Shown: in pieces, positions 22,877 to 37,800 of the stretch
How positions within the stretch are numbered: position 1 is the first letter of the stretch
Layout: the number at the start of each line of letters is the position of its first letter
DNA from: Paragonimus westermani
Taxonomy: Eukaryota > Platyhelminthes > Trematoda > Plagiorchiida > Troglotrematidae
Assembly: GCA_008508345.1 (NCBI GenBank)
Contig: QNGE01002651.1
Coordinates: forward strand, 1-64,000
Direction: 5' to 3'
DNA: 64,000 bases
The notes under the pieces: model-generated
What the model saw: the letters and a program-made list of their open reading frames with translations, nothing else
The model's database searches: none
What the model was told of the DNA's origin: nothing
Position numbers and translations under genes: made by a program

Positions 22877-25800
22877 GTAAACGAATCAACACTAAGCGTT
22901 GAGCTTTTTATACTCCGCATAGGCGTTGTTTTAAGGATTATCTCGACCGGGTTTATCTGTATTTGTTAGAGAAACTGGGTATAGGGGTTGTTAATCCAAT
23001 GGTTACTAAAAACAGTTGAATTACTTAAGAAGGTGAGTTACACACAAAATCCAACTGCGGCGTCCGCAATTCATTTTTTTTCAAGTCAAGCGATAAATTT
23101 TCAGTTCATCCCACACGTCTTCACCACTTGAAGACCAGCTAACTCATCAGCTTGTACCACAAGATCACAGTGATATTCGTGTTTACTGTATTAACCAGCT
23201 ACAGTAGTAGGTTCCAGTTGATTCGGTTTTCTAACAAATCTAGTTAAAAGAAAACTGGACACTTGTAGAGGTCGAGCCAAACGATGGATCACGGAAGAAG
23301 TGTAAGGTCGAATGCGTGCAGGTAAGTTCTTGTGCTTTGATCTAGTTGACGATGTAAGACTACGTATGGAGACTTCTGAAAAAGATGCGTGGATCACGTC
23401 AAATGAAATTTCTGCTGCAAATTTCCCGCAATTTGTGAGTTTATTAGGCGCAACAAGCTCATTTAATTAATTCGGGAAGTTTCACTGCAGTATGATGGGA
23501 ACTCTTCATGCTGGACAGTAGGTACCAAACGCTTTCGATGGTAAATGTGATAAAACAACGGATAGACACTACGTCCATTAAATGTGAAACAATTGGTTCC
23601 CTCGATCAGTTTGAACAAAGCAGATAGAACATGAAAACTGGTAGATGCAAGCATTTTGTATTGACTCATCAGTTGCAATTAATCGACTCAAACCAGCTCT
23701 ATGTGTTCAGAAACAACTGTTCGTGAACCTGACCCTTACCTGGACTTGATGTCTTATCCTCACTCGCTTATTGATTTTCCACCCCTCAAATCGATTGTTT
23801 TAAAAAAGCCCACCCGTGTTATTGTAAGTTTGGTACTGATGAGTCAATACGAAATGCTTGCATCTACCAGTTTTCATGTTCTATCTGCTTTGTTCAAACT
23901 ACGTCCATTAAGTTAAATTGTTTGTAATAATAAATTACTTTTAGTACAGGTGATCATAAGATATGATGAATTCCTGACTTTGGTGACCATGTCATTCTTT
24001 TGCTCAAACTAATCCGTAGACACTGTAGTCAGATTGGACTGGGGCGGTTTCCCCACTGGAAGGGTTTCAACCAATCGGTGTTCGCGCACAAGCGGCTGCA
24101 AATGAATCTGTAGTCGATAAGCGCCAACCAATCAATAAGGGTAATCGAGTGCTATTTAAGTGTGTTTCAGATTCAAACGAATAAGATGCTCAATGCAAAG
24201 TGGTGGAACGTAGCAACGAACCGGTTGCTCAAAAGAGCAAGAACGTGTGTTGCTCGACAGCAATCGTAGATATTGTTGTTCCTGCATAAAAAGGTGTCTT
24301 TTTCCAATAAACTGAAGTGGTTTAGTGTCACCCGGACTGTTGTTGTTCCGGTTTTCTCCATTCGGTAGCACAGTGTGTGACAAACACTCATGAGTCATGG
24401 CAACATTTACTGCTTGTGTGGAACGGTGGGCAGTCACCAGAGTGTTCCTCAAATTGATTACCCTCCATAAACATAACCATGGCGATAATTTAGATACAGG
24501 CATCGGGTCTGTGACCATTTTGGCAAATCGGATAAACTATTTATTATAACGGGCGGGCAAAAACAGAATTAGAAGTTTTCTTCATGAATATTACTTTATC
24601 TGTATATTCATCTAAGAGAACACCGGAGCTAATTGCGCCTGTCAGTGTATGTCCACCAAGTAACATTACTTAACTCCGGTTGACAAAATGGTGGTTGATG
24701 ACTGAATGTCAGAATGGTTGAGAATCTGAACTAGGATCTCACTGTCCATGAAATCAAACGCAGATCCGAATAGCATTTACTTTCTCACCAAACAGTGAAG
24801 AAACTAGGTGAGTAAGAACGCTGACAAATTGACTTGAGTTCTTCGTCGTTACTTCATCCTCTGTTTGCACTGGAGTACAGTTTTTCCATAAGTGTTATTG
24901 TTGCGGACGTCATTAAAAACGGATAAAATTGATCTCTTATTGTAAGATGTAGTGGTGCGTGTTGACCTCCCGTAATCTGGAGCTTTTTCATCGTGTGACA
25001 CGCTGGATGAACTGGTCATTTGGAGGTTGGCCTGAAGGCATCCACGTGGTCAGTGTCGATCCATCAGCTCATTTGCTTTACTAGCGGGTGAACTGTCTGT
25101 GTAGATAGATGCGTTGGCCTAATAAAGGATTTGATGAGAGCTTTGAAGGAATTGTTTGCTGTCACGCGAATGACAGTCATCTTCATGACTTTTTAGGTTT
25201 CGTGGTAGCCTTTGTTATTCAACAGTGTGTAGATGTTCCCCGAATTTACCCAGTTTACTTCATCTGATAAACCTTGAATGGACGTTTACCAGTAGCTAGT
25301 CGTTTCACTTCTAAAGCCGTTTTTCCGAGTGAATTATTTTTGGGCATTTTAACGAAAGTCTGTCCGCACAAATGAGGTTTGCTCCTTAATGGTAGCAAAC
25401 ATCTGACCAGAAGTTGCCGTAGCTATTTAGTTGATGGTAGTTGACTGACGAAATAACAAGCAGTACGAGCTGTCTTAGCTACGCACCCATCGTGACTTGA
25501 AAAATTCTGATATACACGTATGTTAATGCAGCAGCTGATTGAGCAAATACAGCTAACATAAACGGAGTAGTTTCGGCGTCCATTGCACTGGTTTTGTATG
25601 CTTTTCTCCGAGCAAACAGCCCGTCCTTTTTATCCGTGACTCACGTTGGCTAACACGCACAATGACGCTCTTCAGTGGAAAGCAATTTGTTTATGTGGCA
25701 AGTTTTCTCTCTTTTTTTGTAACGAAGGGCCCGCTTTTTGGTGAGTCAGTACGTGCATCACGTCTCATTCGGTATATCATTTACCAGCATCATTTTGTCT

Positions 25801-28800
25801 TTGTGATTATTGTTGATTAAGTGATCCGCGATGTTTTACCAACTAGTGTCGCAGATAGTTTGGAGACTAATTCGAACAACCAATCAGTCACATACCTTTA
25901 TGCAGTGCACACTACCAGCTGGACAACGAATCCACTACGCGAGCTGGGAAACCCGCAGTTGGGCTCAATTCCTCCATCCTACCATAGGTTGTTTATTTAA
26001 CTGTTGATTTTGATAAAATATTTCCCTATAATTTAACAACAGCTCACTTGACGATCAATATCCCTGTTACTGCTATCTGGTTCCAGTTTACCTTTATTCC
26101 TCCTGTTCCGGATAATCCACGAAAACGACGCCGCACTTTGACTGCACATCAGAAAGAACATTTTAAGGAGCAAAAGTAAGTCATCTCGGATTCAGGTTTA
26201 TCTGACTTGCAAGCCTTTTGTTTCAGCGTTATGATTCATCTGTTTCCTTTGTTGGTTGCGACCATTCTCATCGGTCTAGGCGGATATTCTCCGCCTCATT
26301 ATCTCAGTTTGTTTGATCTCCACAACCATGCTAATTCACATGGAATTACGGCGATCAGAACAAAATTCCAATCACTAGCCTTCCTTGAGGAATATCCGCA
26401 TTCGGTGGTATGTATTTCTCCCCCCCCCCCAAAAGCGATCCTCTTTTCCAAGGACCACTTCCATATGCCGGTCATTCTGTAAAACCGATGCACACTGGAA
26501 GACCAATTCCGTGGCCCCTGCAACGACCGCCACTGTAACCTTTTCTGTACAACGTTCCCGTTGGCACTTTCGAGAAACCTGTGGTTCACGATCTGAATTT
26601 GGGTCATTCTTGGCCGTGGATAGTGGTCGCCGTAAGAGGGTTACATAGTGGCAGACCATCGGGTACTTCAGCGAGCCTTTTCTTAGTTACTGTTCAACAT
26701 TACTTGATATGATCAGCCTTGCGGCTTCAGACTCTAAATAAGATTCGATGTGCAGCCTAGTGCGAATGACGAGGTGCTATCATCTTGCCTCATGTGTCCC
26801 ACGCACTGAAAGAACTAGACAACGATGACTATGTTCTGGTCGGTTGTCAACCGTACACCAGGGGCTGTAGCCGCATCAGTATCACATTAATGCACATCAC
26901 AGATTTTGATGAATGACAGTACCGTCTGCTCTGATTGAACCCCAGCAATTTAACCTTGTATACGGTTAGATTATGTTAAACCAAACTAGCAGAACGTACT
27001 TACTACTGAATGACAATGCAGAGTGTCGGTTTAGTCAAGCCGAATGGGTGGTGGTTTGACAAAGCGCATAGTCGACAGTCTCACGATCAGTAGGACGCAG
27101 GTTTTGAGTGCCACCAATCTGTAGGTGAAAATGATATGCCTAAGGAATGCAAGCATTCAGAACAAGAAGGTACTTTTACGTCCAAGTTATTATGTTCAGT
27201 TACTTGCATGATCCAGTGTGTCAGCTAGTTTGTTTTTTTCACAATACCAACCAAGAGGATAATGCTCATTGTACGGAAAATCATGAGGATCAAAGAATTG
27301 AGATCAACGAAGAATGGGAATCTTTAACACATGAAGGCATGTTAACTGAAGAAGCATTCCAGTGGCGAGCTAGCTGAGACTATTTACACTGAACGAACTC
27401 GTCTGATATTCACAACCAGATATCCGCTTCCCATCTTCCCTTTTGCCTAACTGCTAGTGCCATCAGATTCCTTCGATCGGATACTAAAGTGGTTTGCCAA
27501 AATTGCATCTCAACTACAAACATATGCACCGTGCTATCAACTGCGTGGAGTACAGGCATAACTTACAGTTCTTGGTTTCAAACCAAGAGGTTGGTCACTG
27601 CAGGTACAACAAAATTATCCGCAGATACCTCATTAGCCAGTCCTCATGTTACAAGCCGAAGTTTCAACCGTTTGTCCATTAGACGTTTGAACCCCGTGTT
27701 TGGTCGTTCTACTTACTGCTTTATGCTTCGCCGAAGTAATTTTTGATCCTGCACTTCGATCTCTGTTTCGTCGCCGTTTTTGAATGTGTTTGGTAGGAAT
27801 TTCTGCTATTGAAGTTTGGGTTGAAGAGCAAGCAAGCAAGCACCGTTTCCATTGTGGGTTAGATTGTATTAGATTGCATTGTCTTGGGTTTCCAGTGCTA
27901 TTACTGGCTAGCTTTCAGAACGGAGCGATTTCCTCTCGGTGTCCTGAAATAATTTGTTTTCGTTTCGTCTTGAATGGTTTTCAGGCTGATTGAACACATC
28001 AGTCATCAATTTCGTGCGTGTGTTGCACGTGCCATCGAGGTTCGCATGATATACGCACTTCATTTCTTTCATAGTTACAAAGTTACTGTATGTACCGTTT
28101 GCGACTTCTGGCAATTCTTCTGCCTACTTTGTTCTCAGCATTCTCCGCATCTCTATGACACTCGCCTCTGTTTTTTTTAAAAAAAATATCCGTTTGTCCA
28201 ACCTAAGTAATCTACTTTGTCGTGCCTGCTTCTTAATGCTCACTTACGCTGTACTTTTAAGGTGGTTCGCCATCAGTTTTTCGTTCTAACATGAGAACTT
28301 AGCGGGGTTGATTCAATGCAACAACTCTCCGGAACCTCTGTTTCTAACCTGAACATCCTAATCTGTTTGTTGTGTGTTCGTCTCTGTGTTGCCCTCTTTT
28401 TGATTTGTGCGCCATTTGCTGAGTTACGTCTACGTTTCTCGAGGCGCTAAATCCTTTCCTATCTTTTCTGGAGGCAGACACATATTGTGCTTACATAGAT
28501 TAATCGTTTCCTTTTGTCTCTAATGATCGCCAAATTGACTAAAATATTAGTGGTATTGCTTTTTGCTATTCACGTTCGCGATCCATCGTTTCATTTGTTC
28601 AGAGAGGACTATTTACCCACCACTTACACCGAACTGGACCTAAGTCAACAGTCATCCGGTTGCGACTCTCAGTCTCAATCCCAATCTCGAATAAGCGTGG
28701 CGTCATGGGATCAATGCCGCTCTTGTGTGCCACATGCGTCCACCTTAGGTACCGCTGTTGATATGGATGTTTCGTCCGGTGTGCACACCATCGACTCCGA

Positions 28801-31800
28801 AGTTGTTACCGAGATCACCCGGCCTATTGAGTCGGACGTCGTTGACCTATCTGCGTCGCCGCAGAAAACGGCGCGGCCGGTTGTGGAGCCAAGTGGCCTA
28901 CTTCCAACGGATGCAAACGACATGCAGAAGCCGAAGTAAACCAGATTTTAACCGCAGATTCTGTGCTCATTGTCTGGCTTGATTCTACAATGTAATGAAA
29001 TAAGTAACTGATGATTTTGCTCCTCTCGGCAAGTACTTTAAATGATGGTCAATCTGGATTTGCCGTTATTCTTCGTCATATACGCGGTACTCAGAATAAA
29101 CTTCATCTCCGATCTGTTGACGATGAATTGATCCTCTGGAATCGACCTTAATAGTTTCATCCTATTTGCCTGTTTTTGATCTGCACAATTATTTTACTGA
29201 TGCTGGCGGGGTCCCTATGAGGATTGCGCGAACGTTTAGTATATTTGCATACCTTCGTCATCGGTGAGGCCACGAAGGTTTCATTCGCAAATTACGTGTA
29301 CGGTTCATCAGTTGCCTGTGTGGCCCATTCTTCTCTACTGTTCATAGTCTTGGCCTATTCGCGCAAAATTTTCGGTTTCCGCTTGTTCTTTTTTCTTCCA
29401 ATTAACCGCCCGTATGATCCATATTACTTTACGGCAACGAAACCTGGCCGCTCAGGCAGGGTAGAAGACGTGAAGCGTCCTCGAGTATTTTGATCACCTA
29501 TGCCTGCGTTCAGTCGTTCGTATCGGGTGGCACCAGCGTGTAAGTAACGAAAGGGTTAGGAAGCGGGTGTTTGGTAGTGATTGCCAAAGGAGTTCTTTTG
29601 TTCGTCTCCCTGGCTTTGGCCCTCGCGACTCAGAGTCGGTGGCTGGAGACTCCAGGTGAGATGGCAGCTAATCATTGTTTGGCCGAGTTGTCTGTGATGT
29701 GAATGCATTTAATGACGCGGGGCAATGAAAGCCGTAAGGAAGCTGTCTCGCCTATGACGCCTTACTCTCACTTGCAGCTCGGTCGTTTGTTTGCACGGTG
29801 TAGGCACCTTGATGTTGAATGTTTGAATATGGACGTAGTTATTTTCAGTAGTTAGGTCCCTTTCCGTCCCCTTCTTTTTTCCTTCTCTCTTCCTATGTAA
29901 TATTTGCTTTTTCTCCATGGTTGTGTGGCAGTTAAGCATTAGTGTGAAACACTCGTGAATTGCTATCTATGGTGTTGATGATGTGAATATCAACATTCTT
30001 ATTATCTCCCCGGTATTGATCATACACTTCGGGTGATTCCAAGGCCGCCGTTACCAGACAGACTGGAGTAGGTGTAGTCCTCAACGTGACGGCCGCAGCC
30101 ACTGGATTCCTGTCAGCAGTAGATTTTGTGCAGTCCGCTTGGCAGGTACTATTATAACGCCAGCTCTAGGCGCAAAACTTTCGAAAATCTCTCCATTATG
30201 TCTGCTTACGCTCCACCTGACTGCAGCGACACCGGCGTCAAGGACACCTCTCACTCGGACCTGGTCAGCCGTGCGCTGAGCATAAGCTATTTTTAGCCAG
30301 CACTAGTTTTGAACATCATGCGTGTCATTGGTATACCTGGCGCCCTCATTCTCCAACTCAGGCCTGCTCCCAGACAGACCACATGGATGTTAGTTATAGG
30401 TGGCTGGACTTCATTCAAGACTTTTGTTCTTATGGGAGTACCTACTTGGATTCGAACCATGTGTTGCTACGTTGTCGTTTCGTTCTTACTTATGCTGAGT
30501 AACAACCCCACCGACATCAACGACTGACTGTTGAGAAACTGGCTACATTGTCGGTAAATCCTAAACACCAAACCGGCGTGGAAATCAGGTCTATCAATTC
30601 CCACTCCGAAGATCCTAACAGATGCTGGACCCAGATCTCACAGGCCATTCATGGAACATCCGGCACTGGAGTACCTGGGTTGAACAGACATTGGATCTCG
30701 GAGAAATCTCTGGAGTTGTTAGAAGCCGCACAGAACATTCCTCCTGGCATTCTGCTAAATGCTTCCGAATGCGCTTTGCAAACTCAAAGAACAGTGCTTC
30801 TGCAAAATTACTGTGATTACGAAAATTTAATGTTGCATAATGGAGTCATGAAGGTTGTTGACCGGTTTGTATACCTGACAAGCTGCATCAGCGACAGTGG
30901 CGGCGGCGGCAGCGCCGATGTGAGGAATGAAATAGAAGCGCAAATCTCTAGGGCTAGGGTAGTAGTCGGTAATCTGGCGCACTCGTGGCGACAGACAGTT
31001 ATCTCTCGGAAGCTTAAGGGTCGTGTGTATAAGACAACAATGAGGGATGTATTACTTTGTAACGGAGAGACTTGGCCACTCACCGTACAGGACGTGAAAC
31101 GTCCTCAGGTATCTGACCACCGATCTCCTGCGTTCGATCGCTTGCATCGGATGGCATCAGCGAGTGAGCAACGACGAGGTTAGGAAGTGGATGTTTGACA
31201 CGGATTGTCAAGCGAGTTGTTTTGTTCATTATTTATATTCACACAGACTTAGATGGCTGGGCCATGTGCTAAGGATACCAGCTGGTCGTCGGCCACACCG
31301 AATACTCTTTGTCGACGCTGCGGCCGACTGGTGCAAGGTACGAGGTGGACAGATGATGACCCCGCGTACAGAAATGAGATCGTTCATCAACGGGTTGTCC
31401 CTTTTGGATCGGGTTCAACTCCCACGTTATCTCTCGGAAGCTTAAGGGTCGTGTGTATAAGACAACAATGAGGGATGTATTACTTTGTGTTGGGAATATC
31501 ACATACCCCCAAAAAACTTTCCACTAACTGGAATGAGCATTCACCGTTTTTTTGTAAAGCCGAATTCCTTTGATGTACCATCTTTTTTTACCTCTGACGC
31601 CGACTCATATGCTGGACGCTAGTTAGCTTGTTTTTTTCACCCGATGGTTTGACGAGATATAAAAACGCAAGAGCTGCATTTTGTACTTCGGCTTTTCGGC
31701 ACTCGGAACTCCCGGCTGAGACAATGAACACTCTTTTCGGGAAACCAGTGTTTTTCCTTCGTAGTCGGCTTTGGGGGAATCGGCTCTTCGGGGTAAAACA

Positions 31801-34800
31801 GCGCGTACCATATCAGTGCGTCGTAGGAATCGTTCCAGTTCAATTGCATCCAGTCGGTCGTTCCGCGTTATAACACTTTGTGACAGAGAGACTTGGCCAC
31901 TCACATAGAAGACATGAACCGTCTTCAGGCATCTGACCACCGATGTCCTGCATTCGATCGCTTACATTGGATGGCATCAGCGAGTGAGCAACGACGTGGT
32001 TAGGAAGTGGATGTTTGACACGGATTGTCAAGCGAGTTGTTTTGTTCACTCCTTATATTCACACAGACTTAGATGGCTGGGCCATGTGCTAAGGATACCA
32101 GCTGGTCGTCGGCCACACCGAATACTCTTTGTCGACGCTGCGGCCGACTGGTGCAAGGTACGAGGTGGACAGATGATGACCCCGCGTACAGAAATGAGAT
32201 CGTTCACCAACGGGTTGTCCCTTTTGGATCGGGTTCAACTCCCACGTTGGGGCTATCGCGACTCCCACAGTCGGCGACTGGAGAGTTTGGGTGAGACGGT
32301 GGCTAATCGAACGCAGTGGTGTGTGAGTGTTGTCGTTGTTTGGCCGGTCTGTTTGTGAATTGATGCGGGGCATGGAAAGCCGTCATAAAACTGTCTTGCT
32401 GATGACGCCTTACTTTCGTTTACAGTTTGGTTTGTTTTTTTGTCAGATGTGGGCACCTTGATGCTGAATGCTTGAATATGGATGAAGCTATTTTCAGTGG
32501 TTAGGTCCCTTCCCCTTCTTTTTCCTTCGCTCTTTCCGAACAGTGTTTGATTTTTTGAATGTTTTGTGGAAGTTACGCATCAGTGAGAACCACTGATGTG
32601 TTGTTCTCTACGATGATGTTTATGATTACCATTTTGTGAACTGTTCCTTAGGTTTTTTCTTCGCATATGTTTTGTTGCAGATTCTTATCGTCCATTTATC
32701 ATGTTATTGTCATTATGAAATGCCTTTAAATAAGCTATAATTCTTGGGACATATACTCAAAGCCGGAATCGTGGACATTTGCTAGCATTCTGTTTCACCT
32801 CTAATTCCAGATTTACGGATGACTACCCGTTCGAGCTATTTTCGCACGTTTTAGATGAAAACGTTCGAGTTACTAACCGGCTGTGTTTTTTACTTGCATA
32901 TCAGGCTTTATAGTTTTGTTGGTAACGGAGGGTTTGATGCTTCTCTCAAGGGCAATTTTCACTCATTGGGTCATTTTGAAGGTTGAAAATGAAGCAACTG
33001 TTTTCGTGGACTAATTTATACGTGTTATGTGTACTGTGTGTGTGTGTGTGCTAAAAATCGCATTCGACCGCTTCGGTCGCATAATGCGTACAACACGTTT
33101 ACATACACATACGACCGCTTGATGTTAGCGCAATAACTGCAGTTCTTGCGATTAAAGTTTTCCACAAACAGCTTACTATTCACATGCACGTTTGCCCCGG
33201 GCAGTAAGTTTGCAGACGGTCCGGACACCAGAAAGTAGTGCCAGTCGATGCGACAGTTGTCAGTTGACCGGTTACTCGTCAGTCATGGGGATGAATTGCG
33301 AATTTCGTTACCTTACGACCAATAAATTTGCAGCTAAATCGTTGTAGAATACTGTTGACTCGTCACTTGTACACTTCGATCACATTGTGAGCAGCTGTTT
33401 GGCTGTGCTCCAATCTTTACTATCTTACTTCTTGCTTGCCCACCTCTTACGATCGCGCCTTCCATGCGCGACTCCTAAGATGCGCGATGTATAATTATGA
33501 ATTAATAGTCTTTTTGTAATCACGTTCTATATTTTATATCATGTATTGCTTTCTTGTATTCTTTTAGGGTTCTTATATCGCCAATGCAAGTAGAAGTCAA
33601 CCAAACAGTAAGTGACGGTCTTATAATGCGATGTGTGGGATATCTTTTGATTCGTTCACATGCATTTATTTCAATCCGCTCGGAGTTTGTTTGCATTATG
33701 CCTCACTGCATTTTGTAGTGAAACACTGTTTTAATGGCTTCAATGAATCTAGGCCAGCTGTTCGACATTCGTATACCGTTCCTGAACATTGCAGATATAG
33801 ACTTCAGTTGACTTCCTGGTTAGTGTGAACTACAAAATGTTTAGGTGCAACCATTTTCCTTTGAACGCTGTATGGCAACTAGCTCATTCCGGTAACAAAA
33901 GCGAAAACGAGGTTGGGTTAGTTATTACTATACCGTCCTCAAGAATGCAAGTGAATCTCTTAAGTCATACTCGTCGTTGACATCAAAACGGTTGCCCGGA
34001 AACGGCTGCACCAGTCTTGACATACAACCAACAATGAACAGTCAAGAAAGCCTGACTATCAAAAGCGAAACCATTGGGTTGATCCGTGTCAATGTGGCAC
34101 ATGCGTTAATTATATGCTCCGACTGTTATTGACATCATCGCTCGTTTGTGGGAACGGTCACCACTGAGTGAACATATAAAAACCAGGTGAAGCGAGCGGG
34201 GCAACTGAACTATAGTGAGTGTGCACTTAGTAAGTTGTATCTCGAATATCGCTAGTGTAGAACGTTCGTTTCTTCAAATACAGCAGTATTCTATTATATG
34301 TCATCTGTGGATTCACGTGAATGTCTCGTTTGATCCTATGGGTTGCACACTTGAAACATTTTTACTTTACGGTTGCGCTAAATGGCCGCTGAGGGTTGAG
34401 AATGTAAACAGCGTTGGAATAGTTGATCACAGATGCACGCGTTCCGTCGCATTCATCAGACGGTATCAACAGTTAAGTAGCCAAGTTGTTAGAAGGTGGA
34501 TTTTTTGCTGTAGGGCGGTATCAAACTCATTCATTCAAACTTTGAATAGAGTGCCAAACTCACCGTTTACTAGGCTGCACAGCCCTTTTTAGGCCCCTTG
34601 TTAACTGGTCAAATTACGCAGTGGTCAATCGATAACTTGTTCCGAAATGAACACTAATCACATTTGATTGCAGCCTCCACATTCAGACAAACTTTTCGAC
34701 TGACTAACATTGAATTAATCCAAATCACCGAGTTTCTCATAGGCACGACAATGGACAATGGAAGCGACCACTAGTGAGTCAAGGATTATGGATCGCTTTA

Positions 34801-37800
34801 ATCTCCCTAGCTGCGAATACTGGTGCTAAGTGGCTTAAATTTTGTCGCTATTTTTCCAATTTACCTGTTAAGTGGTCGATGTAATCGTATTGATGATGAT
34901 AAGCCAATGAGACGAACTGGGGACGAACGACCACAGTTGTGGAGTACGTTTGAGAACCAGGGTCATTAGGCGCTTGATTATAATATTGCTTAGGAGACCC
35001 ATTGACAGTCGCGCAGTGGCGTCATGGGTGCTCAGGTCAGTGCACAAAGAGATTAGGGATTATTGTCTAAGATGGAAGACCAAAAATCTCTCTTCCGAGC
35101 TCTGGAACACGTAACACTCAGTCTATCACATTGTTCGACATGGGTCAGTTTCTTCGGCTCTGACTAGCTCAGCTCGCTTGATTCGCCACTAGCTTTGGAC
35201 CTGCACTTTTTTCGTACTATCCTCTTCTCAGTTTTAAACTGTTACTTGCCCAATATATATATATAAACGTCATCCGATTTTCTGGTACTCATATAGACTG
35301 TTCGTTTGCGTTTCTAGTGCGAACAACCACAACCTTCCTTCCCGGATACATCTGTTCATCTGGATTTTGTCGCGTCCGATAAGCAGCCTACTCTGGGAAC
35401 TGCATCCAACAGTGAATCTAAAGGTGTTGCTTCATCTTTCAGGTTTCAGTTAGAGTTCACCTTTATTGATTTTAGGCCTAGTGATTTTTCACTAATTTAT
35501 GTAGCCTTGATTGTACACCAGTCGAACACCATCGCTATGATAAATGTTCGCTGATGACAATATTTCAGACCTATCCACGTCTTTGTTTATTTCCACTGTC
35601 ACGCATCATACATTTTTTTTGGTTCGCTCTTGACTGTTTCATCATGAAGTAAATCATCAATGTTTGAGATCAACAAACATAGGAAGTAAACTGCTGTAAT
35701 AAATTTCTATATCTTTTGGAATTCACAGCACGCTCGTTTGTTTGCTAAGACCTTTCCAACTGATATGTCAAATGTCCCCGGTGTGATCTTCGATCGTTTA
35801 CCCTACCTGAACGTTGTATGCACAGGATAGTTGATATCACGGCAATTTCCCTGTTTGCATTTACCATCAAACACACGTGTGTATGTGCTCTTGGATCACT
35901 TGAAATTTACTAGTTCATGGTGCGTTTCACCATATCATGAACCGTCTTCTATTGACGTGTATTTCTTTCTCGTGCTTTTAATCTACTCTTCTTAGATTCG
36001 ATCAATCGTGAACTGCCAATATTAGAATCCAATTCAGCTCTCAACCCTGATGAATCTCCTCGTCTGACTCGGATTGAAAACACATCAACTTCACCTACTG
36101 TTGCACATCTGCTTAAAAGTGCATGTCCAACAACTCCGCCATCGCTAACGGTTCCAATGCCTGCCCCGGTCAATCGCTGCAGCCCTCTGATTCGAAGTGT
36201 GTCTGGTCTTCCATGTCTTTTTAGATCGATCAATGATGTTGTTGCGACTACCATCAAGCAAGAGCTTACTACTGATCTCAGAATCGCGTAGACCTACCTG
36301 AAAGCGGGTGTCTCAACAGTCACCGTTTGCACTTGATCGACTTATAGATATTTTTCCCAAATTACTTTTCTGAAGGTATATGAATAATCGGACATGGTAG
36401 ATTATACCTTTGTGAGTTCAGGGTGAGTAGCTTACCCATCGGTAACGTCGTGGCAATCGTTTGTCTAACTATCGGCTTCTACTGCCTTCGCACTGTCTGT
36501 GTTTGGACAGTCTTATCATAATCTATTTCAGTATAACCTGTTTTTTCATGGAACAGTAACAAACGTCTGTTACGTACACTGATCACTTTTTGTCATAAAT
36601 TTGGGTCTACATTGACACAACTCACGTGCTTAGTTATTTAGTCTGTTTTAGATGTTTACTACTTCACTATAAAGATCCCTTGCCGTCCATCGAATTCTGG
36701 CTGATAATGAATGCATATGTCTGCGATTCCGTTCCACTTTGGAATCCTTAGTCTTACTATCTGCATCCGTTGTTCTTCGTTCGTTCTTAGCAGGTGCTAC
36801 AAGTCGAGCCCAGCGAATGCTTGTGCTTGGCCTTCAGAAGGCTGCCGAGCAAAACGCACGTCAAAAACGTTCGGAGCCACCGTCTGAACCAACAACTCCT
36901 GACAGGAAACACAGTCCTACGGCGGTCTCACCCTCTGTTGGACAAAGTCTTGTTACAGATTCACCTTCCGGTAAGAATGTTTCCTTTTTTTGTTGCTCTG
37001 TGTTGATCATGGGTTGTGAACTTCGGCGATTGTTTTCTATTATTCGGCGATCAATATTCCACCATTCACTGGCTTCGTACGCTACGAAACTCTAAACAGT
37101 GCGGTCTTTAGCGGCCGGAATTGTTACCCGTGCTAGGTTACCGGTCATTCTCTATCTCTTGGCGTACGACGAACACCCCCTGACCAACCGGCACGCTGAT
37201 GGGTTTTCATAAATTCACCAAGTACGTCCCCGTTCCTTATACTTCATTTCCTTGGTTTCACTGAGGCGCCACGAACTCGTTTGTTGCTAGTTGTCATTGC
37301 CCTTGGGGATTGTCGAACTTGATCGTGGGTCTCAGTGGGCAGGATTCCACATCGCTCACTCACTATGTGGTATTTTATCAAGGAGCACCTCCTCCACACT
37401 ACAAATATGCCAGAAAGGAAATAACTGACACTGAATTGCTACTGAAACACCGGGTCAAAATATCCACCTTATGTGTGCCCTTCACACGGTCCTGATATCG
37501 TGGTTATCGTCGTAACTATTTCCGTTTTCTTACACCTGTGTTAAGTCACGTTAACACGGTGCAGTGTACATTCCGCATTATTCACATGATCATACAAGTA
37601 CGCAGTTCGGTTGTTAGGGTTCATGCTTTGTTAACTAACGGTTGCTCATGGTTTTACAATTGGAGCGTATCGGAGATGCAGGCCATGCTGAACTAAGTGA
37701 GTGACCGGGCCGATTTATGTGTAATGGGCTTTGTGTCTTCAAAGTGCTGCCCCAAGACTGGGATATTCTCACTTCCACTTTCTTCATTGTATGCAATTCA

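Larger units (their letters stand above)
22877..26086 (+). other. Rif1-like intron
   Basis: This 3.2 kb intron contains the hammerhead-bearing inverted repeat (23,608-23,900). A small plus frame at about 25,830-25,985 (VWRLIRTTNQSH) could be an extra exon, but the flanking exon phases join without it. Confidence 0.5.
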
